A stretch of DNA of 18,673 nt, taken from positions 1 through 18,673 of the forward strand of contig JAVHVN010000052.1 of assembly GCA_032160545.1 (NCBI GenBank). The letters run 5' to 3'. Shown piece by piece: positions 1-6,171 of the stretch. The notes beneath the pieces are model-generated. The model searched no databases. It was not told the origin of the DNA and worked only from the letters and a program-made list of their open reading frames with translations. How positions within the stretch are numbered: the first letter of the stretch is position 1; every line of letters begins with the position of its first letter. The stretch comes from DATGFB01 sp032160545 (GTDB taxonomy: Bacteria; Actinomycetota; Actinomycetes; Mycobacteriales; Jatrophihabitantaceae). A program made the translations under genes and the position numbers.

Positions 1-357
1 GCTGATCGCGACGGCCGGGCTCGCCGGTGCGGCCTGCTGCGGCTCGGCGCCGTGATACGTCGCGTTGCCGTACGGGTCGGGTTGCGGCGTGGCGTACGGA
101 GGTGTGGGTTGGTACCCGCCGTACTGCGGCCCGTACTGCGGCGGTCCGTACCCGGGCGGCGGCGGATAGCCCGGCGGCGGCCCGTACCCGGGTGGCGGCG
201 GCCCGTACGCGGGCGGCGGACCGTACTGCGGCGAGTACGCCGGCGGGGGCTCGGGCGCCGGAGGCGGTGGGGGCTGCTCGGCCCGGCTGCCGGCGTGCGA
301 GGTGTGGCCCGAGCGCGAGAAGCGCTTGCGCGGCTTGTCGTCGTTCGCCTTGGCCAC
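1..357 (-). CDS. Partial protein with Pro/Gly/Tyr-rich N-terminus, function unknown
   Basis: The first 119 codons of a minus-strand gene that runs off the left edge of the window. Translation from GTG at 357 is open to the edge. It starts with a basic stretch (VAKANDDKPRKRFSRSG) and continues into a low-complexity region of repeated YGPPP, GYGPP and QYGPQ units at about residues 40-85. Such disordered, cytoplasmic N-termini are common in actinobacterial membrane proteins and some transporters, but the domain that would identify this one lies outside the window, so no function is assigned. The start was chosen because the reading frame begins cleanly there and a CAGGAT hexamer lies six bases upstream. 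The ATG at 365 is in another frame. It is divergent from the DUF3027 gene across a 111-base gap. Confidence 0.7.
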   Translation of the reverse strand, partial: MAKANDDKPRKRFSRSGHTSHAGSRAEQPPPPPAPEPPPAYSPQYGPPPAYGPPPPGYGPPPGYPPPPGYGPPQYGPQYGGYQPTPPYATPQPDPYGNATYHGAEPQQAAPASPAVAIS

Positions 358-363
358 GCGCCC

Positions 364-369
364 ATCCTG
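364..369 (-). promoter_or_regulatory. Candidate -10 hexamer, leaderless start
   Basis: CAGGAT lies 6 bases before the GTG at 357 on the minus strand. This is the spacing expected if transcription starts at the start codon. No convincing -35 is seen. Confidence 0.4.
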
Positions 370-456
370 CCTCACGCGGCCGACCCGACGGAGGTCTTTG
401 CGCGCGCCGAGCGGACTGGCAGCCGGCCGTCGTCGTCCGAGGTTCGTCCGACGGTC

Positions 457-462
457 CACAAT
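457..462 (+). promoter_or_regulatory. Candidate -10 hexamer, leaderless start
   Basis: CACAAT lies 6 bases before the GTG at 469. No Shine-Dalgarno sequence precedes that start, so a leaderless transcript is the simplest reading. Confidence 0.4.
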
Positions 463-468
463 GGTCGG

Positions 469-1305
469 GTGACCAGCACCGAGCCGCCATCCGCACAGAC
501 CGTCGAGACCGCCGAGCGCACCGAGGACGTCGAGCGCGATGCGAGCGCGCAGCTGTCGGCCGCGGACGCCGACGGTGTGCTGGCGTCCGGCGTCGACGCG
601 GCCCGCGCCGCCGCGATCGAGGTCGGCGGGGACTCGGTCGGCGAGCACCTCGCCGCGGTGGCCGAGGGCGACCGCCTGGTCACGCACGCGTTCGCCGCGA
701 CCCTGCCGGGATACACCGGCTGGTACTGGGCGGTGACGCTCGCGCGCGCGCCGCGCAGCCGGACGGCCACCGTCGACGAGGTGGTGCTGCTGCCGGGCGC
801 CGACGCGCTGCTCGCTCCAGCGTGGGTGCCTTGGCAGGACCGCCTGCGCCCCGGGGACCTCTCGCCGGGCGATCTGCTGCCGCCCGTCGAGAACGACCCG
901 CGCCTCGTGCCCGCTTACCTCGACTCCGGCGACTCCGGCGACTCCGGCGACGAGGCGCTGAACGAGGTGGCTTACGAACTCGGCCTCGGCCGGGCTCACG
1001 TGATGTCGCGCGAAGGCCGGCTGGACGCCGCCGAGCGCTGGTACCTGGGCGACGCCGGCCCTGAGACCGCGATGGCCCGGCAGGCGCCGGCGCACTGCGG
1101 CACGTGTGGGTTCCTGCTGCCGATCGCAGGTTCGCTGCGGGCCGGCTTCGGGGTCTGCGGCAACGAGGTCACGGTGACCGACGGCCGGGTGGTGAGCGTC
1201 GAGTTCGGTTGCGGCGCGCACTCCGAGGCGGTCCTGGACGTCCCCTCGCTGGCCGAACCGAGCGGCACCGTCTACGAAGACGGTGACGAGATCGTGGACG
1301 AATGA
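469..1305 (+). CDS. DUF3027 family protein
   Basis: A 278-residue protein recognised as DUF3027, a family of unknown function found in Actinomycetota. The recognisable core begins with GWYWAVTLARAPRS, followed by VDEVVLLPG, APAWVPWQDRLRPGDLSPGD, DPRLVPAY and ELGLGRAHVMSREG. The C-terminal part carries CGTCGFLLP, LRAGFGVCGNEV and GCGAHSE; its cysteines and histidine could bind a metal, which is my inference. The first 60 residues are variable. There is no signal peptide or membrane segment, so it is probably cytoplasmic. The GTG at 469 was chosen because the conserved region follows it and a -10-like hexamer sits just upstream; longer in-frame upstream readings enter the divergent gene. The gene converges on the DUF2530 gene with only 4 bases between the two stops. 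An in-frame nine-base tandem repeat encodes DSGDSGDSG between conserved blocks. Confidence 0.88.
   Translation: MTSTEPPSAQTVETAERTEDVERDASAQLSAADADGVLASGVDAARAAAIEVGGDSVGEHLAAVAEGDRLVTHAFAATLPGYTGWYWAVTLARAPRSRTATVDEVVLLPGADALLAPAWVPWQDRLRPGDLSPGDLLPPVENDPRLVPAYLDSGDSGDSGDEALNEVAYELGLGRAHVMSREGRLDAAERWYLGDAGPETAMARQAPAHCGTCGFLLPIAGSLRAGFGVCGNEVTVTDGRVVSVEFGCGAHSEAVLDVPSLAEPSGTVYEDGDEIVDE
922..948 (+). repeat. Three tandem copies of a 9-base unit inside the DUF3027 gene
   Basis: GACTCCGGC occurs three times in a row, in frame, encoding Asp-Ser-Gly each time. It falls between the conserved DPRLVPAY and ELGLGR blocks, where a length change should be tolerated. Confidence 0.9.
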
Positions 1306-1309
1306 CCGG

Positions 1310-1546
1310 TCAGGTCGTGCGGCCGAGCCGCCGGTGCCGCGATGCCAGCGCGTACCCGGCGAGCCCGAGCAGCGAGCCGGCGAGCGACGTCCACAGCCAG
1401 ATGCGGTGGTCGTTGCGGCCGAGCCAGTCGTAGAACGGCAGCAGCGCCACGAACGCGACGAACCAGGCGACAGTGCCGACGAGCGCTACCCGGCGGACGT
1501 CGAGCTGCACCGCGGGTGGCTGCACCAGCTGCCGCTTGTCGGCCAT
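1310..1546 (-). CDS. DUF2530 small membrane protein
   Basis: A 78-residue protein with the DUF2530 pattern, an actinobacterial family of unknown function. A short hydrophilic N-terminus (MADKRQLVQPPAVQLDVRRV) is followed by two hydrophobic segments, about residues 20-40 (ALVGTVAWFVAFVALLPFY) and 48-66 (IWLWTSLAGSLLGLAGYAL), and a basic tail. This implies two membrane passes with a positively charged C-terminus. The ATG at 1546 was chosen because it gives the usual family length and TACGCT sits seven bases upstream. The gene is convergent with DUF3027 and divergent from pabBC, whose GTG is 36 bases away. A much longer reading of this frame across pabBC is a shadow of that gene. Confidence 0.85.
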   Translation of the reverse strand: MADKRQLVQPPAVQLDVRRVALVGTVAWFVAFVALLPFYDWLGRNDHRIWLWTSLAGSLLGLAGYALASRHRRLGRTT

Positions 1547-1553
1547 GATGCGC

Positions 1554-1559
1554 AGCGTA
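1554..1559 (-). promoter_or_regulatory. Candidate -10 hexamer, leaderless start
   Basis: TACGCT (fits TANNNT) on the minus strand, 7 bases before the ATG at 1546 of the DUF2530 gene. No Shine-Dalgarno sequence is present. Confidence 0.5.
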
Positions 1560-1572
1560 CGTCCCCGCCCCC

Positions 1573-1577
1573 GGGAG
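1573..1577 (+). promoter_or_regulatory. Ribosome binding site that fixes the pabBC start
   Basis: GGGAG ends 5 bases before the GTG at 1583. It is the only good Shine-Dalgarno match in front of the PabB domain and supports this start. Confidence 0.6.
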
Positions 1578-1582
1578 CACTC

Positions 1583-3580
1583 GTGACCGATGCGCTGTCC
1601 CGCCTCGCCGCCCGGCACGTCCGGGTGGCGCGCGTCGCGGTGGGCAGCGGTCCCGAGCCGGAGCAGCTCGCGTACGCGCTGCGGCACGAGCCCGGCCTGG
1701 TCTGCCTGCAGGGCGAGTGGGTCGGCGGTGGAGCCGTGCTCACCTTCGACCCGTTGCTCGTCCTGCCGCCGGGTGGCGACCCGTTCGCCGCGCTGTCCAC
1801 GACGCCGGTGCTCGACGAGCCCGGTGGCGATGCGGTCGCCGGCGGCTGGTTCGGCTGGCTCGCGTACGACGCCGAGCATCGGCTCGCGTTCCACGACAAC
1901 GTGCTGCGCCTGGTCGACGGCACGTGGTGGATCGAGTCGCTCGTGAGCGACGAGCAACCCGAGCGGGCGCACGCGTTCGCCGACCGGTGCCGCCGCGCGC
2001 TGGCGAGCGATCCGCACGGCTTCGCCGCGCCGGACGTCAGCGACTTCGCCGGCACGCTGCGTGCCGAGCACCTCGCGGCCGTCGAGCGCGCGATCACTGA
2101 GATCCGGGCCGGAGAGATCTACCAGGCAAACGTCTGCGCGCGGCTGGCCTCGGCCTTCCGAGGCCATCCCGGTGCGCTGTACGCCGCGCTGATGCGGCTG
2201 CGTCCGGCCTATGGCTCCCTTGTCGTCGGGGACGGACGCGCGGTGGTCGGCGCGAGCCCGGAACTGTTCCTGCGCCGCCGAGGTCGCGACGTGATGACCG
2301 CCCCGATCAAGGGCACCCGCCCGCGCGCGACCGCGACCGCCGATGACCTGCGCCGGTCGGTCAAGGACGTCGCCGAGAACGTGATGATCGTCGACCTGAT
2401 GCGCAACGACCTGGGCCGCGTTTGCGCGACGGGAACCGTGGCGGCCGACTCGCTGCTCGACGTCGAGGAGCACCCCGGCGTGTGGCACCTGGTCTCGCGC
2501 GTGCGCGGAACGCTGCGTCCCGAGGTCGACGACGGCGACCTGCTGCGCGCCACCTTCCCGCCGGGGTCGGTCACGGGCGCCCCGAAGCTGCGCGCCGTGC
2601 AGGTGATCGACGCGGTCGAACGCCGGCCGCGTGGGGTCTACACCGGCGCGGTCGGCTTCTCGAGCCCGAGCTGGGGCGCGGAGTTCGCGGTGGCGATCCG
2701 GACGTTCGAGGTGTCGGATGAGCGGGTCGAGCTCGGGGTCGGCGGCGGCATCACCGCCGACAGCGTCCCGATGCTCGAGTGGCAGGAGTGCCTGCACAAG
2801 GCCGGGCCACTGCTCGGCGCACTCGGTGCGGGCCTGGCTGCTCCCGACCACTCGGTCCTGCGCGCCAGCGAGGCGCCGAACGCCCGGCTGCTCGCGGGCG
2901 GCCTGCTCGAGACGGTCCTCGTCGTCGACGGGCGGCCGGTGCGGCTCGGCGACCACCTCGCCCGCCTCGACCGGTCCTGCCGGGAGCTGTACGGCCGCGG
3001 AGTGCCCGCCGGCCTGGCGCGGCAGTCCGGCGCCGCCGCGGCCGCCGCCGGGCCCGGACGGGCCGCGCTGCGGGTGGTGCTGACGCCTGCACGCGGCGGC
3101 CTGCAGGCCTCGGTCACGTGCCGGCCGGCACCGTCGCCGCCCACCCGCAGCGCGGCGGCACTCTCGACTCGTCCCGCTGGATCGTGGCGGCACAAGTGGG
3201 CCGACCGGTCCGCGCTGAGTGACAGCGAGGAGCTGGCGGCACCGGCCGTCCCGGTCTTCCTCGATGCCGACGAGCACGTGCTCGAGACCAGCCGGGGCAA
3301 CATCTTCCTCGTCGATGACAGCGGTCTGGTCACGCCGCCACTCGGCGACGGGCTGCTGCCCGGCGTCACTCGCGCGGCGGTGCTCGACCTGGCCCGGGAC
3401 GAGGGCTGGCTGGTCGATTTGCGCCCGATCCCGCTCGCCGAGCTGCGGTCGTCCGCCGCTTTCTGGACGAGCAGCCTCAGCGGCGCCGTCGCGATCACCC
3501 GTGTCGACGGGCAGGATCTGCCGCGACGCGACGACGTGATCGCGGCGATTGCCAAGCACTTGCTCGGTGGAAAGCTGTAG
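1583..3580 (+). CDS. pabBC: Fused aminodeoxychorismate synthase component I / aminodeoxychorismate lyase
   Basis: A 665-residue cytoplasmic fusion for 4-aminobenzoate synthesis in the folate pathway. Residues about 1-420 are a chorismate-binding domain: GEIYQAN at 177-183, PIKGT with Lys243, ENVMIVDLMRNDLGR at 265-279, TGAPK at 331-335, then GGGITADS. PIKGT is the PabB form of the motif (anthranilate synthase has Ala where PabB has the reactive Lys), so the first half should aminate chorismate to aminodeoxychorismate. Residues about 430-665 are a class IV PLP enzyme: Lys538 in HKWADR is the expected PLP lysine, and ETSRGN is at 568-573. This half should release pyruvate to give 4-aminobenzoate. 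No glutamine amidotransferase domain is present, so ammonia must come from a PabA/TrpG protein encoded elsewhere. Strongly supported by motifs in both halves. Confidence 0.92.
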   Translation: MTDALSRLAARHVRVARVAVGSGPEPEQLAYALRHEPGLVCLQGEWVGGGAVLTFDPLLVLPPGGDPFAALSTTPVLDEPGGDAVAGGWFGWLAYDAEHRLAFHDNVLRLVDGTWWIESLVSDEQPERAHAFADRCRRALASDPHGFAAPDVSDFAGTLRAEHLAAVERAITEIRAGEIYQANVCARLASAFRGHPGALYAALMRLRPAYGSLVVGDGRAVVGASPELFLRRRGRDVMTAPIKGTRPRATATADDLRRSVKDVAENVMIVDLMRNDLGRVCATGTVAADSLLDVEEHPGVWHLVSRVRGTLRPEVDDGDLLRATFPPGSVTGAPKLRAVQVIDAVERRPRGVYTGAVGFSSPSWGAEFAVAIRTFEVSDERVELGVGGGITADSVPMLEWQECLHKAGPLLGALGAGLAAPDHSVLRASEAPNARLLAGGLLETVLVVDGRPVRLGDHLARLDRSCRELYGRGVPAGLARQSGAAAAAAGPGRAALRVVLTPARGGLQASVTCRPAPSPPTRSAAALSTRPAGSWRHKWADRSALSDSEELAAPAVPVFLDADEHVLETSRGNIFLVDDSGLVTPPLGDGLLPGVTRAAVLDLARDEGWLVDLRPIPLAELRSSAAFWTSSLSGAVAITRVDGQDLPRRDDVIAAIAKHLLGGKL

Positions 3581-3582
3581 TT

Positions 3583-3601
3583 TCGTTAGGTAGGCTAACG
3601 A
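3583..3601. promoter_or_regulatory. Perfect palindromic operator overlapping the marR promoter
   Basis: TCGTTAG, five bases (GTAGG), then CTAACGA: two perfect 7-base arms. It covers the candidate -10 TAGGCT (3591-3596) and ends two bases before the marR start codon at 3604. A dimeric MarR protein bound here would block its own promoter and, through the coupled gene, the MFS pump. The dyad is seen directly; the bound protein is inferred. It partly recalls DtxR/IdeR boxes but does not align over their full length. Confidence 0.7.
3591..3596 (+). promoter_or_regulatory. Candidate -10 hexamer of the marR-MFS operon
   Basis: TAGGCT (TANNNT), 7 bases before the GTG at 3604. It lies inside the palindrome. 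The start codon has no Shine-Dalgarno sequence, which fits a leaderless transcript. Confidence 0.5.
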
Positions 3602-3603
3602 TT

Positions 3604-4041
3604 GTGACGACGGCGACGCGCAACACCTCCGCGGAGCTCGCCGCCACCCTGCGGCCCTCGCTCCTGCGGTTGACGCGCATCGTGCGCAACCAGCGCGTCG
3701 ACATGTCCGTGACGCTGACCCAACTTTCCGCCATGGCCACCCTGCTCAAGCACGGGCCCATGAGCGCCGGCGAACTCGCCGCCGCGGAGCGCGTCCAGCC
3801 GCCGTCCATGACCAAGGTGCTCGCGAACCTCGAGGAGCGCGCGCTGATCCGCCGCGAGACGCATCCGGCCGACAAGCGGCAGGCGATCGTGTCCATCACC
3901 GAGGCCGGCACCGCGTTGCTCGACGACGAGCGCCGGTCGCGCGACGCGTGGCTGTCGCAGCAGCTCGCCAAGCTCACCCCGGACGAACGGGCGCTGCTGC
4001 GCAACGTCGTCCCTGTGCTCGACAAGCTGGCCGAGCAGTGA
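3604..4041 (+). CDS. MarR family transcriptional regulator
   Basis: A 145-residue winged helix-turn-helix repressor of the MarR family, typical in length. An N-terminal dimerisation helix (ELAATLRPSLLRLTRIVRN) is followed by the DNA-binding part at about residues 40-100: LTQLSAMATLLKHGPMSAGELAAAE, then the recognition helix region PPSMTKVLANLEERALIRRE and the wing HPADKRQAIVSITEAG. The C-terminal helices complete the dimer interface. The GTG at 3604 directly follows a palindrome that overlaps the promoter, so autoregulation is likely. The stop codon overlaps the GTG of the next gene (GTGA), so the regulator and the exporter are translationally coupled. The expected role is ligand-relieved repression of the pump; the ligand cannot be read from sequence. 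Confidence 0.93.
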   Translation: MTTATRNTSAELAATLRPSLLRLTRIVRNQRVDMSVTLTQLSAMATLLKHGPMSAGELAAAERVQPPSMTKVLANLEERALIRRETHPADKRQAIVSITEAGTALLDDERRSRDAWLSQQLAKLTPDERALLRNVVPVLDKLAEQ

Positions 4042-5351
4042 CCGCGGTTGCAGCCGAGCGACCGGCAGCAACCGACGCAGCACAGAGTCCTTCCGGGGGA
4101 ATGTTCCGCTCACTGCGGGTGCGCAACTACCGGCTCTACGCCTCCGGCCAGCTCGTCTCGCTGACCGGCACCTGGATGCAGCGCGTCGCCCAGGACTGGC
4201 TGGTCCTCACCCTGACGAACTCGGGCACCGCTCTCGGCATCGTCACCGCACTGCAGTTCGGCCCGTCGCTCATCCTCGGCCTGTGGGGCGGCATGCTCGC
4301 CGACCGTGGCGACAAGCGCCGGCTGCTGCTGGTGACGCAGAGCGCGCTCGCAGCGGTCGCCCTGCTGCTCGGGCTCCTCGACGTCAGCGGTGTCGTGCAG
4401 TACTGGCACGTGCTCGTGCTGGCCTTCGCGCTCGGGCTCGTGTCGGCCGTCGACACCCCCGTGCGCCAGTCGTTCGTGGTCGAGATGGTGGGTCGCGACG
4501 AGATCACCAATGCGGTCGCCATCAACTCGACGATCTTCAACGCCGGGCGAGTCCTCGGCCCTGCCGTCGCCGGTGTGCTGATCAACGCGGTGGGCACCGG
4601 TTGGGTCTTCCTCGCGAACGCGTTGTCGAGCGTCGCCGTGCTCACCGGCCTCTGGCTCATGCGCCCCGACGAACTGTTCCCCGCCCCGCATCTCGAACGG
4701 GCGCGCGGCCAGCTACGCGAGGGGTTCCGTTACGTCCGGCAGCGCGCCGATCTGAGCCTGGCGATGGTCCTGGTCTTCATCGTCGGAACGTTCGGGTTGA
4801 ACTTCCAGATCTCCACCGCGCTGATGGCCAAGCAGGTCTTCCATCGCTCCGCGAGCGGGTACGGCCTGCTGTCCACCGCGCTGGCGATCGGCGCCTGTGC
4901 AGGCGCGGTGTTCGCGACGCGGCGGAGCACCCGCCCCACCCAGCTGTTCCTCGTGGCGGCGGCCGGCGCGTTCGGCGTGCTCGAGGTCGCCGCAGCGGTG
5001 ATGCCCGGCTTCCTCCTGACCGCGCTGCTGCTCGTGCCCACGGGCATGCTGATGCTGACCTTCACGACCGCGGCGAACTCGTCGGTGCAGCTCGGCGTCG
5101 AGCCCACCATGCGCGGGCGGGTCATGGCGCTGTACCTGATCTGCTTCATGGGGGGCACGCCCCTCGGCGCACCGATGATCGGCTGGGTCGCCGAGGTGCT
5201 CGGCCCGCGCTGGGGCATGCTCGGCGGCGGCACCATCTGCGTGATCGCTGCGCTCGGCATCGGCGCGGTGCTCGCGCGACGGCGCGGCCTTGACACCGGG
5301 TACCTGAGCGACCGGCTCGCCGCGGCCGTCCACCACGGACCGCCAGAATGA
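4038..5351 (+). CDS. MFS transporter, EntS/MFS_3-like exporter
   Basis: A 437-residue major facilitator protein, probably with 12 membrane helices. After a hydrophilic head comes FRSLRVRNYRLYASGQLVSLTGTWMQRVAQDWLVL, then the loop 2-3 signature at about 85-95 (GMLADRGDKRR). PVRQSFVVEMV, NSTIFNAGRVLGPAVAG and, near the C-terminus, RGRVMALYLICFMGGTPLGAP are characteristic of the EntS-like branch of exporters. It should move small molecules outward using the proton gradient; the substrate is unknown. The GTG at 4038 overlaps the marR stop by four bases. An ATG at 4101 has GGGGGA directly against it, which is too close for a good ribosome site, but it would still give a complete transporter, so the start is not certain. 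The MarR partner suggests drug or metabolite efflux. Confidence 0.88.
   Translation: MTAVAAERPAATDAAQSPSGGMFRSLRVRNYRLYASGQLVSLTGTWMQRVAQDWLVLTLTNSGTALGIVTALQFGPSLILGLWGGMLADRGDKRRLLLVTQSALAAVALLLGLLDVSGVVQYWHVLVLAFALGLVSAVDTPVRQSFVVEMVGRDEITNAVAINSTIFNAGRVLGPAVAGVLINAVGTGWVFLANALSSVAVLTGLWLMRPDELFPAPHLERARGQLREGFRYVRQRADLSLAMVLVFIVGTFGLNFQISTALMAKQVFHRSASGYGLLSTALAIGACAGAVFATRRSTRPTQLFLVAAAGAFGVLEVAAAVMPGFLLTALLLVPTGMLMLTFTTAANSSVQLGVEPTMRGRVMALYLICFMGGTPLGAPMIGWVAEVLGPRWGMLGGGTICVIAALGIGAVLARRRGLDTGYLSDRLAAAVHHGPPE
5344..5349 (+). promoter_or_regulatory. Candidate -10 hexamer, leaderless start
   Basis: CAGAAT, inside the last codons of the MFS gene, lies 6 bases before the GTG at 5356. It could give the methyltransferase gene its own transcript, independent of MarR control. 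Confidence 0.4.
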
Positions 5352-5355
5352 CGGC

Positions 5356-6141
5356 GTGCAACTGCGCGAGGTGACCGACCCGGCCGACCCGGTCCTCGAC
5401 GACTTCCGCGATCTCAGCGACGCCGACGTTCGCGCCGACCGGCGCGGCATCGTCATCGCCGAAGGCGCCAACGTCGTCGAGCGGCTGGTCACCTCGCCCT
5501 ACCCGGTGCGTGCGGTCGTCGGGGTGGCGGCGCGCATCGACGCATTGCGGCCGGCCCTCGAGCCGCTGGACGTGCCCGTGCTCGCCGTCGACAAATGGCT
5601 CCTGTCGGAGGTCGTCGGCTTCCGGGTCACCCGCGGTGTGCTGGCCTCGGCCGATCGTGCGCGGGCTCCCGACCTGGACGAGTTGCTCGGCCGCGCGCGT
5701 CACGTGGCAGTTCTCGAGGCGCTGAACGACTTCGAGAACCTCGGCTCGTTGTTCCGCAATGCCGCGGCGTTCGGCGTCGAGGCGGTGCTGCTCGACCCGC
5801 AGTGCGCCGACCCGTTGTACCGGCGCAGCGTGCGCGTCTCGATGGGGCACGTGCTCAGGGTGCCGTTCGCGGTGCTGCCCGGCGCGTGGCCGGCCTCGCT
5901 CGGCGCGCTCCGGCGACACGGGTTCGAGGTGCTGGCGATGACACCGGACGCGGCGGCTGCCCCGTTGCGCTCGATCGAGCCGCCGCCGCGCTGGGCGGTG
6001 CTGCTGGGTGCTGAGGGGCCCGGTCTCACTGCCGCGGCGGCAGCGGCAGCCGATCGGCCCGTCCGTATCCCGATGGCGCCGGGGGTGGACTCGCTGAACG
6101 TCGCGACCGCCGCCGCAGTGGCGTTCTCGGCACTGAGCTGA
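5356..6141 (+). CDS. SpoU/TrmH family RNA 2'-O-methyltransferase
   Basis: A 261-residue SPOUT-class methyltransferase that should transfer a methyl group from S-adenosylmethionine to a ribose 2'-OH of rRNA or tRNA. The N-terminal ~115 residues look like a substrate-binding domain (DVRADRRGIVIAEGANVVERL). The C-terminal knotted domain has all three family motifs: motif 1 NDFENLGSLFRNAAAFG from residue 124 with Arg134, motif 2 LGAEGPGL at 217-224, and motif 3 IPMAPGVDSLNVATA with SLNV at 246-249. The GTG at 5356 is four bases after the MFS stop and has CAGAAT six bases upstream. A SpoU methyltransferase near a MarR gene and sepH is also found, from memory, in mycobacteria. The exact RNA target is unknown. 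It converges on the ABC operon with a 30-base gap that shows no clear terminator. Confidence 0.9.
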   Translation: MQLREVTDPADPVLDDFRDLSDADVRADRRGIVIAEGANVVERLVTSPYPVRAVVGVAARIDALRPALEPLDVPVLAVDKWLLSEVVGFRVTRGVLASADRARAPDLDELLGRARHVAVLEALNDFENLGSLFRNAAAFGVEAVLLDPQCADPLYRRSVRVSMGHVLRVPFAVLPGAWPASLGALRRHGFEVLAMTPDAAAAPLRSIEPPPRWAVLLGAEGPGLTAAAAAAADRPVRIPMAPGVDSLNVATAAAVAFSALS

Positions 6142-6171
6142 CTCGAGCCGTTCGGCAGCCGGCCGGTCGGG

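Noticed and set aside
115..240. Possible CRISPR or DNA repeat array at the left edge
   Set aside because: The repeats are short, imperfect and keep the codon frame; they simply encode the Pro/Gly/Tyr-rich protein segment.
1310..3559. A 749-codon minus-strand open frame over pabBC
   Set aside because: Its sequence is Arg/Gly/Ala-rich shadow of pabBC with no domain; only its last 78 codons (DUF2530) are a real gene.
3583..3601. DtxR/IdeR iron box
   Set aside because: TTAGG and GGCTAA pieces recall the consensus, but the spacing is off by a base and the flanks differ. A MarR dyad explains the symmetry better.
4101..4103. ATG start for the first MFS transporter
   Set aside because: The GGGGGA in front directly touches the ATG, and the GTG at 4038 makes a typical 4-base coupled overlap with marR. 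Kept only as an alternative.
6142..6171. Bidirectional terminator between trmH and the ABC operon
   Set aside because: Only a GCCG-TT-CGGC dyad with a 2-base loop and a CCGGCCGG palindrome are present; neither forms a credible terminator stem.
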